Below are positions 39,072 to 48,345 of a DNA stretch of 57,027 bases, piece after piece; within the stretch, counting starts at the first letter, position 1; each line of letters begins with the position of its first letter. A program made the translations under genes and the position numbers. The stretch covers positions 1-57,027 of the forward strand of contig JANYBD010000268.1 of the NCBI GenBank assembly GCA_025360995.1, read 5' to 3'. The notes beneath the pieces are model-generated. The model was not told where the DNA came from, made no database searches, and was given only the letters and a program-made list of their open reading frames with translations. This DNA comes from Gemmatimonadota bacterium (GTDB lineage: Bacteria; Gemmatimonadota; Gemmatimonadetes; Gemmatimonadales; Gemmatimonadaceae).

Positions 39072-41830
39072 GCGGCACCCAGGTCATGGAGCTTGGACTG
39101 CATTTGATCGCGTCGAGCGGTCCACTCGCGTTCTTTTGTGCGTTCCGCCTCGACGAGTTCAGGCGGAGCCTTTCCCGTGAATTTCTCGTTGGAGAGCCGG
39201 CCGCGCAGGGCGTCGAGTTGCTTGGACAGCGCGACATGCTCGGCGCCGAGACGTGTGATTTCTTTCTGCAAGTCCACGACACCGGCGAGTGGCAGCACAA
39301 GTTCAAGCCCGTGCGACAGAAGGGCATGTGCTGCAGCGCCACCGGGTGCGGGCGTACTGAGCAGTTCGCATCGCGCCATGCGCGCGATTAATGCCGCTTC
39401 GTGGAAAAGCAGGGCGGCTCGTGCCTTCGCGGTCGCGTCGGGCGAAACAACGTGTGCGACGATTTTCTGTCCGGGCGGAATAGAGTAATCGGCCCGGAGT
39501 TGTCGCACAGTACCAATGGCTTCGCGGATCAAATCGAATCGTTCCCCGCCGCTCAGCGCCGGCGCTGGCGTGGGCCAATTGGCGCGCGCGAGAAATGTTC
39601 CCGCCTCGAACGTCGGCAAGCGACGCCACAGCGATTCCGTTACGAACGGCATGATGGGATGGAGCAATCGCAATCCTTGATCGAACACGTGCACTAGAAT
39701 GGCGCGCGCGACTTCCCGATCGTCTCCTGACCCGAGCAGCCGCGATTTTGCGGCTTCGACATACCAATCGGCGAGTTCGTTCCACACGAAACGTCTGGCC
39801 GTTTCGGCATGTGCGTCGAGACGCATCCCCGCGACACGCAATCCCTCAGACCACGGGCCGGCCGTGCGAGCGGGGCCGAGCGCGACATCGCATTCCGCAA
39901 TCGCTGTTGACAGGCGGTTGAGAATCCAACGATCCGCATTCGTGAGCGCCGTTTCCGGAATGCTCTCGAATGCGCGTACCGGCTCTGCCCCTACTTGCAT
40001 CAACAGAAAGCGTCCGATATTCCAGAGTTTGGTCGCAAAGTTCCGCCCCGGCGCAAACGATTTTTCGAGATCGGCGGGGTCGAGCATCACGTCCACGCCA
40101 AGTCCCATCCCCTGCATCAGGGTAAAACGGAGCGCATCAGCGCCGAACTCGTCCACCACTTGCAACGGATCGATACCGTTGCCGAGTGACTTGGACATTT
40201 TGCGATGCTGCATGTCGCGCACGGTGCCGTGCAAGTACACCGTGTGGAACGGCACTTCTTTTTTCACATACAATCCCGCCATGATCATGCGCGCGACCCA
40301 GAAGAACAGAATCTCCGGCGCGGTCACGAGCACGTCAGTCGGATAAAACGCGCGCTGATCGGCGGTGTCGTCGGGCCAACCGAGCGTCGAGAAGGGCCAG
40401 AGCCAGCTCGAGAACCAGGTGTCGAGCACGTCTTCATCTTGTTGTAACGCTGTGCCGCCGCACTGGCCGCAAGATGTCGGATCGTCGCGATACGCTTTCT
40501 CGTGACTGCAATCCGGGCAGCGCCACACCGGAATGCGGTGCCCCCACCAGAGCTGTCGCGAGATGTTCCAATCGCGAATACCGGTCAGCCAATTGATATA
40601 CACGGCTTCGTGACGTTCCGGCAAAATGCGAATGCGTCCGTCTTTCACGGCCTCGAGCGCCGGCGCCGCAAGCGGTGCCATTTTAACAAACCACTGATCA
40701 GACAAGCGCGGCTCGACGACGGTGTCGCAGCGATAGCAGTGCCGCACGGCGTGCTGATGCGGCTCGACCTTCACAAGACGACCTTCTGACTCGAGTTGGG
40801 CGACCATCATTCGACGCGCCGCGAAGCGTTCGATGCCGCGTAGAGTCGCGGGCACCCGTCCTGCCGAGTCCGCGCCATCGGCCATCGTCGCGTCGGGTGC
40901 CATGATGACCGGCATCGGCAATGCGTGCCGTTTACCGACTTCGAAATCGTTGGGGTCGTGGGCGGGCGTGATTTTCACGGCGCCAGTGCCAAAGGCGCGA
41001 TCGACATAGCTGTCGGCAATCACCGGAATTTCGAAATTCGCAATCGGCAGCAAGAGCCGTTTGCCAATTAAATCGCGATAGCGGTCGTCGTCCGGATGCA
41101 CGGCAACGGCGACATCGCCGAGCATGGTTTCGGGGCGCGTGGTCGCCACAACAATCTGGCGCGCGGGATCGCCGACCACCGGGTACGCGATGTGCCAGAG
41201 CGACCCGGTCGTCTCGCTATGTTCAGCTTCTTCATCCGACAGCGACGTCAAGCAGCGGGGACACCAGTGAATCACCCGATGTCCGCGGTAGATCAGTTTG
41301 TCGTCATACAGTCGCACGAAAATTTCGCGCACCGCGCGCGAAAGTTCAGGACTCAGCGTGTACGCGGTGCGGGTCCAGTCGGCGCTGGCGCCAATCGCGC
41401 GCAGCTGCCGCAAGATCTGGCCACCGGTCTCGGTGACAAACGATTTGACACGCTCGACAAACGCCTCGCGACCAAGGTCCTGCCGCGTCTTTCCCTCGGC
41501 GGCCAGCAGTTTCTCCACGACATTCTGCGTGGCGATGCCGGCGTGATCGGTGCCAGGAACCCAAAGAACTTCGTCGCCGGCCATGCGCCGCCAGCGCACG
41601 AGGACGTCCTGAACGGTGCTGTTGAGGCCGTGTCCCACATGTAGTGCCGCCGTCACATTTGGCGGCGGAATTACAATCACAAACGGGTCGCGGTCCCCGC
41701 CACTGCGTGTCGAACGTGCGGCGTCAGCGTGAAAAACACCGGCGCGTTCCCATTCTTCGTACAGGGTCCGTTCGGTGGCGGCCGCATCGTAGTGCGGCGG
41801 AATCTCGTCGGGGGTTTCCGGAGGCGTCAT
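39068..41830 (-). CDS. valS: Valine--tRNA ligase
   Basis: A 920-aa class I synthetase, the normal length for bacterial ValRS. The HIGH-type motif is in PPPNVTAALHVGHGLNSTVQ. The editing domain has TTRPETMLGDVAVAVHPDD. The zinc/CP region includes WRCPDCSHEKAYRDDPTSCG, and the KMSKS motif is HRKMSKSLGNGIDP. The C-terminal arm (about 850-920) is the coiled-coil tRNA-binding domain. It begins the minus-strand overlap chain that ends at purH. Confidence 0.98.
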   Translation of the reverse strand: MTPPETPDEIPPHYDAAATERTLYEEWERAGVFHADAARSTRSGGDRDPFVIVIPPPNVTAALHVGHGLNSTVQDVLVRWRRMAGDEVLWVPGTDHAGIATQNVVEKLLAAEGKTRQDLGREAFVERVKSFVTETGGQILRQLRAIGASADWTRTAYTLSPELSRAVREIFVRLYDDKLIYRGHRVIHWCPRCLTSLSDEEAEHSETTGSLWHIAYPVVGDPARQIVVATTRPETMLGDVAVAVHPDDDRYRDLIGKRLLLPIANFEIPVIADSYVDRAFGTGAVKITPAHDPNDFEVGKRHALPMPVIMAPDATMADGADSAGRVPATLRGIERFAARRMMVAQLESEGRLVKVEPHQHAVRHCYRCDTVVEPRLSDQWFVKMAPLAAPALEAVKDGRIRILPERHEAVYINWLTGIRDWNISRQLWWGHRIPVWRCPDCSHEKAYRDDPTSCGQCGGTALQQDEDVLDTWFSSWLWPFSTLGWPDDTADQRAFYPTDVLVTAPEILFFWVARMIMAGLYVKKEVPFHTVYLHGTVRDMQHRKMSKSLGNGIDPLQVVDEFGADALRFTLMQGMGLGVDVMLDPADLEKSFAPGRNFATKLWNIGRFLLMQVGAEPVRAFESIPETALTNADRWILNRLSTAIAECDVALGPARTAGPWSEGLRVAGMRLDAHAETARRFVWNELADWYVEAAKSRLLGSGDDREVARAILVHVFDQGLRLLHPIMPFVTESLWRRLPTFEAGTFLARANWPTPAPALSGGERFDLIREAIGTVRQLRADYSIPPGQKIVAHVVSPDATAKARAALLFHEAALIARMARCELLSTPAPGGAAAHALLSHGLELVLPLAGVVDLQKEITRLGAEHVALSKQLDALRGRLSNEKFTGKAPPELVEAERTKEREWTARRDQMQSKLHDLGAA

Positions 41831-41902
41831 ACTGTGCTGAAAGTTAGCGCACGATCACCTTTGCCGTAGCGGGGGGTGCGCCGTACGGGTTAACTTCCTG
41901 CA

Positions 41903-42061
41903 ATGCCCGCAACAGCTATTCCGCAATCGTCCGATCGCATTGGCGGCCGCCAGATTGTCCTCTGGTCGGTGTTCACGGCGTTACTTGCCATTGGCCTGGT
42001 GCTGTACTTCCGGTTCGCGCACAGCTTTCCTCCGTTGTTCGACGTCCTCACCGAACGATGA
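41903..42061 (+). CDS. 52-aa single-span membrane peptide coupled to thrS
   Basis: ATG 41903 opens a 52-aa frame ending TGA 42061. It has a hydrophilic N-terminus (MPATAIPQSSDRIGGRQ), one membrane helix (IVLWSVFTALLAIGLVLYF, residues 18-36) and a short polar end. Its stop overlaps the thrS ATG (ATGA), as for real coupled genes. The RBS is weak, and it may be a leader peptide for thrS rather than a functional membrane protein. No homologue is recognised. It lies 72 bases from the divergent valS start. Confidence 0.55.
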   Translation: MPATAIPQSSDRIGGRQIVLWSVFTALLAIGLVLYFRFAHSFPPLFDVLTER

Positions 42062-44025
42062 CGAGTTCTGCGGCAGTGGAAATGAATGGAACACTGACGC
42101 TGGTGCTGCCGGACGGTGCGACCCGCGAAGTGCCGATGGGGACCCTGCCGCGCGATGTTGTGGCGTCCATTGGTCCGCGATTGTTACTGGCGTCCTACGC
42201 CGTGGCAGTGGATGACGAAGTGCAAGACCTGATGACTCCGCTCCGCAAAGGCGGGAGCTTCGTCGTTATCACCGACAAAGATCCCCGCGCTCTGCCGGTG
42301 CTCCGCCACTCTGGCGCCCATATTCTGGCAACCGCCGTTCGTCGCCTGCGCCCCGAAGCCAAGATCGGATTTGGTCCAGCCATCGACGATGGCTTCTACT
42401 ACGATTTTGAAGTGGACACGCCGTTCACGCCGGACGATCTCGAGGCGTTCGAAGCGGAAATGGTCAAGGTGGCCGCCGAGAAACTGCCTTTTGTGCGTGA
42501 AGAAGTTACGCAGGCGGAAGCCCTTGTGCGGTTTTCCAATGATCCGCTCAAGCTCGAGCGCCTAGCCGATTTCGAAGGCACCGATGAAATCATTTCGACG
42601 TACACCGACGGACCGTTCGTGGATCTCTGCCGTGGTCCCCACGTCCAGGACACGTCGTATCTCAAGCATTTCAAACTGCTGAGCACCGCTGGCGCCTATT
42701 GGCGCGGCGATGAAAAGCGGCAAATGCTCCAGCGTATCTATGCGACGGCCTTTTTGAAAAAGGACGAACTGGAAGCGCATCTTCATCAGCTCACGGAAGC
42801 CAAACGGCGCGACCATCGTGTACTCGGCAAACAACTCGACCTGTTCATGTTCCACCACTTCGCCCCTGGCGCGGTGTTCTGGACGGAGCGCGGCACGTCG
42901 ATCGTCAATGAACTCAATGGCTATCTGCGCGAACTGCAGCGCGACGGCTACGCCGAGATCAAGACGCCGCTGCTGTATAACAAGGCACTCTGGGAAGTGT
43001 CCGGCCACTGGGGTAAGTACAGGGAGAACATGTTCCTCGTGCTCGATAAAGAGACCGGCGAACACGACTTCTCGCTTAAGCCCATGAACTGCCCGTCTCA
43101 CTATTTGATGTACAGCGCGAAAAAACATTCGTATCGCGAGCTGCCACTGCGCTACAACACGTACGATGTGCTTCACCGCAACGAAGTGAGCGGTGCGCTC
43201 TCGGGCCTCACCCGCGTGCGCCAGTTCCAGCAGGACGACTGTCACATTTTCCTGATGGAAAGTCAGATAGCCGACGAAGTCAAACGGCTCACCGACTTCA
43301 TTCTCAATTATTACAATACGTTCGGACTCACGGCGAATCTCAAATTCGCCACCCGACCCGAACAGCGCATTGGCACAGACGAAATGTGGGATGCCGCCGA
43401 GGGCGCCTTACGTCAGGCACTCGAGGCCACGGGCCTCCCGTACACACTCAAGGCGGGCGACGGCGCGTTTTACGGGCCGAAGATTGACTTCGACGTCACC
43501 GATTCCATCGGCCGCCACTGGCAACTGGGCACGATCCAGCTCGACTATTCAAACCCTGAGCGGTTTGATCTGACCTACACTGGCGAAGACAATCACGCCC
43601 ACCGCCCGGTGATTATTCACCGTGCCGTCAGCGGGTCGTTCGAGCGGTTTATTGCTATTCTCATCGAGCACTTTGCCGGGGCATTCCCGGTATGGCTCGC
43701 GCCGGAACAAGTGCGCGTGCTGCCGATCGCCGACGACTTTCGCGCGCATGCCGAGAGAGTGACGCGGGCGTTGCGCGATGCCGGCATCCGGGCCCACCTC
43801 GACGTGCGTAACGAAACGCTGAACTACCGGATTCGCGATGGTGAAACCATGAAAGTGCCGTACATGGCGGTGATCGGAAAGCGTGAAGCCGAGGCCAATA
43901 CCTTAGCGGTGCGTGAACGTGGTACTGGCAACAAACAGGAAGTGGTGCCCGTGAGTGAATTCATTGCGCGCGTCACGGGCGAGATTCGCTCGCGCGCACT
44001 CCCATCGCAGGGCGTCGCCGAGTAG
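42058..44025 (+). CDS. thrS: Threonine--tRNA ligase
   Basis: A 655-aa class II synthetase. An N-terminal TGS domain (about residues 9-70) precedes the editing domain with RHSGAHILATAVRRL (H-x3-H) and the CRGPHV zinc-type motif. The catalytic core has VNELNGYLRELQRDGYAE, KPMNCPSHYLMYS, LTRVRQFQQDDCHIF and the closing IIHRAVSGSFERFIAILIE. The anticodon domain is at the C-terminus. The start ATG overlaps the stop of the 52-aa peptide gene. Confidence 0.98.
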   Translation: MTSSAAVEMNGTLTLVLPDGATREVPMGTLPRDVVASIGPRLLLASYAVAVDDEVQDLMTPLRKGGSFVVITDKDPRALPVLRHSGAHILATAVRRLRPEAKIGFGPAIDDGFYYDFEVDTPFTPDDLEAFEAEMVKVAAEKLPFVREEVTQAEALVRFSNDPLKLERLADFEGTDEIISTYTDGPFVDLCRGPHVQDTSYLKHFKLLSTAGAYWRGDEKRQMLQRIYATAFLKKDELEAHLHQLTEAKRRDHRVLGKQLDLFMFHHFAPGAVFWTERGTSIVNELNGYLRELQRDGYAEIKTPLLYNKALWEVSGHWGKYRENMFLVLDKETGEHDFSLKPMNCPSHYLMYSAKKHSYRELPLRYNTYDVLHRNEVSGALSGLTRVRQFQQDDCHIFLMESQIADEVKRLTDFILNYYNTFGLTANLKFATRPEQRIGTDEMWDAAEGALRQALEATGLPYTLKAGDGAFYGPKIDFDVTDSIGRHWQLGTIQLDYSNPERFDLTYTGEDNHAHRPVIIHRAVSGSFERFIAILIEHFAGAFPVWLAPEQVRVLPIADDFRAHAERVTRALRDAGIRAHLDVRNETLNYRIRDGETMKVPYMAVIGKREAEANTLAVRERGTGNKQEVVPVSEFIARVTGEIRSRALPSQGVAE

Positions 44026-44085
44026 AAGTACGCCATTGGCGTATAGATGCGACTGCCCGTTTCGCGATTCAATCCGGAATTAACC

Positions 44086-45303
44086 GTGTCTGATACCAAC
44101 CGTACCGCCGTCATTATCTCCGCCGCCCGAACGCCGATTGGGCGCTTCCTCGGCGGACTCGCCTCACTCACCGCACCCGAGTTGGGCGCACACGCGATTC
44201 GCGCCGCGATTGCCCGCGGAAAAATCGACGCCAGCGAGATTGGCGAAGTCATCATGGGCAACGTGTTGCAAGCCGGGGTAGGGCAGGCGCCGGCCCGCCA
44301 AGCGGCGATGAAGGCCGGTGTACCCAATCTGGTGCCGGCCTACGCGGTCAACAAAGTGTGCGGCTCCGGCCTTCAGGCAGTGATGCTCGCCGCCCAAGCG
44401 ATCCGGGCCGGCGACGAACAGTTGTTGATCGCCGGCGGTCAGGAGTCGATGTCCAATGCGCCACACCTGGTTAATGGTATGCGCGCCGGAATCAAGTTCG
44501 GGAATCAAGTGATGGCCGACGCGTTGCTGAAAGACGGACTATGGTGTTCGTTCTACGACCGCCATATGGGCGGTCACGCCGAGTACACGGCGAAAAAGGC
44601 TGGGATCACCCGCGCCCGGCAGGATGAGTTCGCGCTGTCATCCCACCAGAAAGCGATTGCCGCGATCGAAGGCGGAAAGTTCAAGACCGAGATCGCTCCC
44701 GTCGAAATCGCGGGCAAGAAGGGGCCGACCATCGTGGATACTGACGAGGGCCCGCGAAAAGATACATCACTCGAAGCACTCGCAAAATTGCGGCCGGCGT
44801 TTCCGAAAGACGCGCCAAAGGATATGACCCCGGCAGAGATGACAGTGACGGCCGGCAACGCGCCAGGATTAAACGACGGCGGTGCCGCACTCGTGGTGGC
44901 ATCGGAAGCGTATGCGATTGCCCACGGCCTCCCGATTCTCGCCCGTATCACCGGATACGCATCGGGCGGTGGGGATCCGCAGGATTTGTTTTTCGCGCCG
45001 ATCGTCGCCGTCCGGAATTTAATGAAGAAGACCGGCGCTACCATCAGCGACTATGACCTCATTGAAGCCAACGAAGCATTTGCCAGTCAGGCCCTTGCCG
45101 ACGGCGACGCGCTTGGCTGGGATTGGAGCCGCGTCAATGTGAACGGCGGTGCGATCGCGCTGGGCCATCCGATCGGCTCGAGCGGGGCCCGCGTACTCGT
45201 GACGCTCCTGCATGCGATGCACGATCGCGGCGCGCGCACCGGGTTGGCGACGCTCTGTCTCGGTGGCGGCAACGCAGTCGCGCTCAGCGTCGAGCGCGTC
45301 TAA
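44086..45303 (+). CDS. Acetyl-CoA acetyltransferase (thiolase)
   Basis: A 405-aa thiolase II. I use GTG 44086 ([21 protein letters not shown]) because the thiolase fold begins here; an ATG at 44047 would add 13 atypical residues. Active-site residues: Cys in [16 protein letters not shown], the [10 protein letters not shown] motif and Cys in [15 protein letters not shown]. It condenses two acetyl-CoA or cleaves acetoacetyl-CoA. With the 3-hydroxyacyl-CoA and acyl-CoA dehydrogenase genes downstream it forms a short-chain acyl-CoA route (butyrate or poly-hydroxybutyrate-linked, or beta-oxidation). Confidence 0.95.
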   Translation: MSDTNRTAVIISAARTPIGRFLGGLASLTAPELGAHAIRAAIARGKIDASEIGEVIMGNVLQAGVGQAPARQAAMKAGVPNLVPAYAVNKVCGSGLQAVMLAAQAIRAGDEQLLIAGGQESMSNAPHLVNGMRAGIKFGNQVMADALLKDGLWCSFYDRHMGGHAEYTAKKAGITRARQDEFALSSHQKAIAAIEGGKFKTEIAPVEIAGKKGPTIVDTDEGPRKDTSLEALAKLRPAFPKDAPKDMTPAEMTVTAGNAPGLNDGGAALVVASEAYAIAHGLPILARITGYASGGGDPQDLFFAPIVAVRNLMKKTGATISDYDLIEANEAFASQALADGDALGWDWSRVNVNGGAIALGHPIGSSGARVLVTLLHAMHDRGARTGLATLCLGGGNAVALSVERV

Positions 45304-45331
45304 GCACACCGTCGTCCCACCGAGATTCAGG

Positions 45332-46264
45332 ATGGATCCCCGTACCGTTTTTGTTGGTGGCGACGGAACGGTGCGCGCCTTTTGGCGTGTACTGTTTTTT
45401 TGTGGCGCCACGATAGTCGGGTTGACCGTCATCATGGCCATTTTGTATCCGATTGCCGCTGCGCTCGGACTGCCCGACTTCGCGCGCGCGACACGCTTGC
45501 CGATTCCCGACCTCATGGGCGTCGGAGCGATATTGATCGGCACTTATGCGGCGTCGCGCGTTATCGATGGCGTGCGTGATGGCATTTGGATCCGCGTTGG
45601 TCTTGGTCGTCACGCACTGCGTTGGCGCGCGATCGCCATCGGGTTGGCGGTAGGCACACTGGCGATACTGGTGCCGAGCGCTGCGTTGATCGCCGCAGGG
45701 CGCTTGACCGTAGTGACACAGCCGCAACTCCAGTCGTGGACGAGTGCGTCGGGTGTGGCGCTAATGGTGTTGACCTTTGCCGCGCTGGCTGAGGAGTTAC
45801 TCATGCGCGGGTATATTCTCACGACACTGCGAGTGTCCGTCGGCACGCCGGTGGCGATTGTCATCACGAGTATGCTTTTCGCACTGCTGCATCTTGGCAA
45901 TCCCGATCCGACGGTCATCGGAATCGCGATGGTGGGGCTGGCCGGATATTTTCTGGCCGTCGTGCGAATCGCTACCGGTTCGCTTTATGCGGCGTGGGTC
46001 GCGCACTTAGCGTGGAATTTTGCCCAGGCCGCACTGCTCCACGCCCCGGTGAGCGGGATGCCCCTGCCTCAGCCCGGGTATCGGCTGGTAGACCAGGGTC
46101 CGGCATGGCTCACTGGTGGCTCATGGGGGCCCGAAGGCGGAATCGCCGCCGCTGTCGGTATGTTGGTGACTATCTTTCTGTTGATATCAGTGCTCAAAAG
46201 GCGCGCCACTGGTGAAGCGGTCGCGCCTCTTGCTTCTATATCCAGGGAACTGACGAATGAGTGA
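45332..46264 (+). CDS. CPBP-family intramembrane glutamic endopeptidase
   Basis: A 310-aa membrane protein starting at ATG 45332; longer upstream readings lie within the thiolase gene. About eight membrane helices. The family motifs are EELLMRGYILTTLR (E-E-x3-R), FALLHLGN (F-x3-H) and LAWNFAQA. These are catalytic residues of the CAAX-protease/bacteriocin-processing (Abi) family. Substrate unknown. It is unrelated in function to the acyl-CoA genes on both sides and overlaps hbd by eight bases. Confidence 0.93.
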   Translation: MDPRTVFVGGDGTVRAFWRVLFFCGATIVGLTVIMAILYPIAAALGLPDFARATRLPIPDLMGVGAILIGTYAASRVIDGVRDGIWIRVGLGRHALRWRAIAIGLAVGTLAILVPSAALIAAGRLTVVTQPQLQSWTSASGVALMVLTFAALAEELLMRGYILTTLRVSVGTPVAIVITSMLFALLHLGNPDPTVIGIAMVGLAGYFLAVVRIATGSLYAAWVAHLAWNFAQAALLHAPVSGMPLPQPGYRLVDQGPAWLTGGSWGPEGGIAAAVGMLVTIFLLISVLKRRATGEAVAPLASISRELTNE

Positions 46265-47102
46265 TGTGATCGCCGTCATCGGCGCCGGACAAATGGGAAA
46301 TGGCATCGCGCACGTTTGCGCAGCGGCCGGTATTCCCGTGACGATGATCGATGTCTCGGCGGAGGCGCTCGCTAAGGCCAAGGCGACGATCGAGAAAAAT
46401 TTCGATCGTCAAATCAAGAAGGGCGCGATCGACGTTGCGGCGCGCGATGCCGCTCTGTCAAAGCTTTCGACGAGCACCGATTTAGGCGCGGTCTCGACGG
46501 CAACAGTTGTCATCGAAGCCGCGACCGAAAACGTCCAACTCAAATTCAAAATTTTTCGCGAACTCGACCAACTGTCTAGCGTCGGCGCTATTCTCGCGAC
46601 CAATACCAGTTCCATCTCGATCACCGAAATCGCCGCGCAAACGCAGCGACCCGAGCTAGTGATCGGCATGCACTTCATGAATCCTGTGCCCGTGATGCAG
46701 CTCATTGAAATCATTCGCGGGCTTGCGACCAGCGACGCAACCCTTGCGCACACCGTCGCGCTCTCAAAATCGCTCGGCAAGACACCTGTAGAAGCGAACG
46801 ATTATCCCGGTTTTATTGCCAACCGTGTGTTGTTGCCGATGATCAACGAAGCGGTGTTCTGCGTGATGGAGGGCGTCGGCACGCCGGAAGCGGTCGATAC
46901 GGTCATGAAGCTGGGAATGAATCATCCGATGGGACCGCTGGCCCTCGCCGATCTCATTGGGCTTGACACCTGTTTGGCGATTCTCGAAGTCCTGCATACC
47001 GGACTCGGCGATTCGAAGTACCGCCCCTGTCCGCTGCTGCGAAAGTATGTGGCGGCTGGGTGGCTCGGACGAAAGTCCGGGCGCGGATTCTACACTTACT
47101 AG
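46257..47102 (+). CDS. 3-hydroxybutyryl-CoA dehydrogenase
   Basis: A 281-aa NAD-dependent dehydrogenase. Rossmann motif AVIGAGQMGNGIAHVCAAAG at the N-terminus; catalytic His in GMHFMNPVPVMQLIEI; NRVLLPMINEAV and DTVMKLGMNHPMGPLALADL in the C-terminal domain. It interconverts acetoacetyl-CoA and 3-hydroxybutyryl-CoA. The start lies inside the CPBP stop region. It is followed by acyl-CoA dehydrogenase after 13 bases. Enoyl-CoA hydratase is not in the window. Confidence 0.95.
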   Translation: MSDVIAVIGAGQMGNGIAHVCAAAGIPVTMIDVSAEALAKAKATIEKNFDRQIKKGAIDVAARDAALSKLSTSTDLGAVSTATVVIEAATENVQLKFKIFRELDQLSSVGAILATNTSSISITEIAAQTQRPELVIGMHFMNPVPVMQLIEIIRGLATSDATLAHTVALSKSLGKTPVEANDYPGFIANRVLLPMINEAVFCVMEGVGTPEAVDTVMKLGMNHPMGPLALADLIGLDTCLAILEVLHTGLGDSKYRPCPLLRKYVAAGWLGRKSGRGFYTY

Positions 47103-47115
47103 CCGATCTGCTCCT

Positions 47116-48285
47116 GTGTTTAAAAATTTGCCGCCTCTAACGGCACTGACTCCGGAGCAGTCCGAAATTCAACGGACAGCGCGCGCCTTTGCGCAGGCCG
47201 AACTTGCTCCGTACTCCGCAGAGTGGGATGAGAAATCATTTTTCGAACCGTCAATTGTTCGCAAGCTCGGCGATCTCGGATTTCTGGGTATTCTGGTCCC
47301 CGAGGCGTATGAAGGCCTCGGACTCGACTGCCTCACCTACTTGATTGCAATTGAGGAAATTGCGGCCGCCGACGCGTCGACGGCCGTTTTGATGTCGGTG
47401 CATAACTCGTTGCCGACGCAAATGATTCTCAACTACGGCACAGAGCAACAGAAGAAGGATTGGCTGCGTCCAATGGTTCGCGGCGACCGGCTCGGTTGCT
47501 TCGCGCTGTCGGAAGCGGATGCCGGCTCCGATGCGGCAGCCCTCGCAACGCAAGCGGTGCGCGATGGCGATCATTGGGTGCTGAATGGCACGAAAGCGTG
47601 GGTGTCTCACGGTAGCGATCCGAACGCGGTAATTGTCGCGATGGCACGTACCGATTCGTCTGATGCGCGGCGCGGCCGCAACGGCATTTCGGCATTCATC
47701 GTGACGCCTGATTTGGCCGGCTTTCGCGTCAGCAAAAAAGAGAACAAGATGGGACTGCGTGCGTCGCCGACGGTGCAACTTTCGTTTGACAATATGCGCG
47801 TGCCGGCCGACCGTTTAGTTGGGGAGGAAGGGCAGGGGTTTGCGTATGCCCTTCAGTCGCTCGAACACGGCAGGATGGGTGTCGCCGCGCAGGCCATCGG
47901 TATTGCCCGGGCGGCTGTTGAGGCCAGCGTCGCCTACGCCGCGGAACGCAAACAGTTCGGCAAATCTATCGATGAATTTCAGGCGATCCAATGGAAGCTC
48001 GCCGATATGGCGACACGCGTCCAGACGGCGCGAGCATTGCTTCACGCTACGGCGACGATGAAAGACCGGGGCGAGTCGCCGGGCGCGTATACTTCGATGT
48101 GCAAACTGGTCGCCAGCGAGACAGCAATGTGGGTTACAACACAGGCCGTGCAGGTGTTTGGTGGCTACGGTTATGTGAAGGAGTACCCGGTGGAGCGCCT
48201 GTTTCGCGACGCCAAAGTCACCGAGATCTATGAAGGTACTTCGGAAATACAGCGCGTCATCATTGGAAGAGCGGTCACGGAATAG
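47116..48285 (+). CDS. Acyl-CoA dehydrogenase
   Basis: A 389-aa FAD flavoenzyme from GTG 47116 (VFKNLPPLTALTPEQSEIQ), chosen because a longer frame to 46957 overlaps hbd. Three-domain signatures: LGILVPEAYEGLGLDCLTY; CFALSEADAGSDAAALAT (signature 1) and WVLNGTKAWVSHG; QFGKSIDEFQAIQWKLADM; VFGGYGYVKEYPVERLFRD with catalytic-base Glu of EIYEGTSEIQRVII. The Glu position fits short- or branched-chain dehydrogenases. It sits in the acyl-CoA module after hbd. Confidence 0.95.
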   Translation: MFKNLPPLTALTPEQSEIQRTARAFAQAELAPYSAEWDEKSFFEPSIVRKLGDLGFLGILVPEAYEGLGLDCLTYLIAIEEIAAADASTAVLMSVHNSLPTQMILNYGTEQQKKDWLRPMVRGDRLGCFALSEADAGSDAAALATQAVRDGDHWVLNGTKAWVSHGSDPNAVIVAMARTDSSDARRGRNGISAFIVTPDLAGFRVSKKENKMGLRASPTVQLSFDNMRVPADRLVGEEGQGFAYALQSLEHGRMGVAAQAIGIARAAVEASVAYAAERKQFGKSIDEFQAIQWKLADMATRVQTARALLHATATMKDRGESPGAYTSMCKLVASETAMWVTTQAVQVFGGYGYVKEYPVERLFRDAKVTEIYEGTSEIQRVIIGRAVTE

Positions 48286-48345
48286 CGATATTTATAGCAG
48301 TTGAACCGCCGCTCCACCCCCTCGCACTCGAGACTAGCACTTAAC

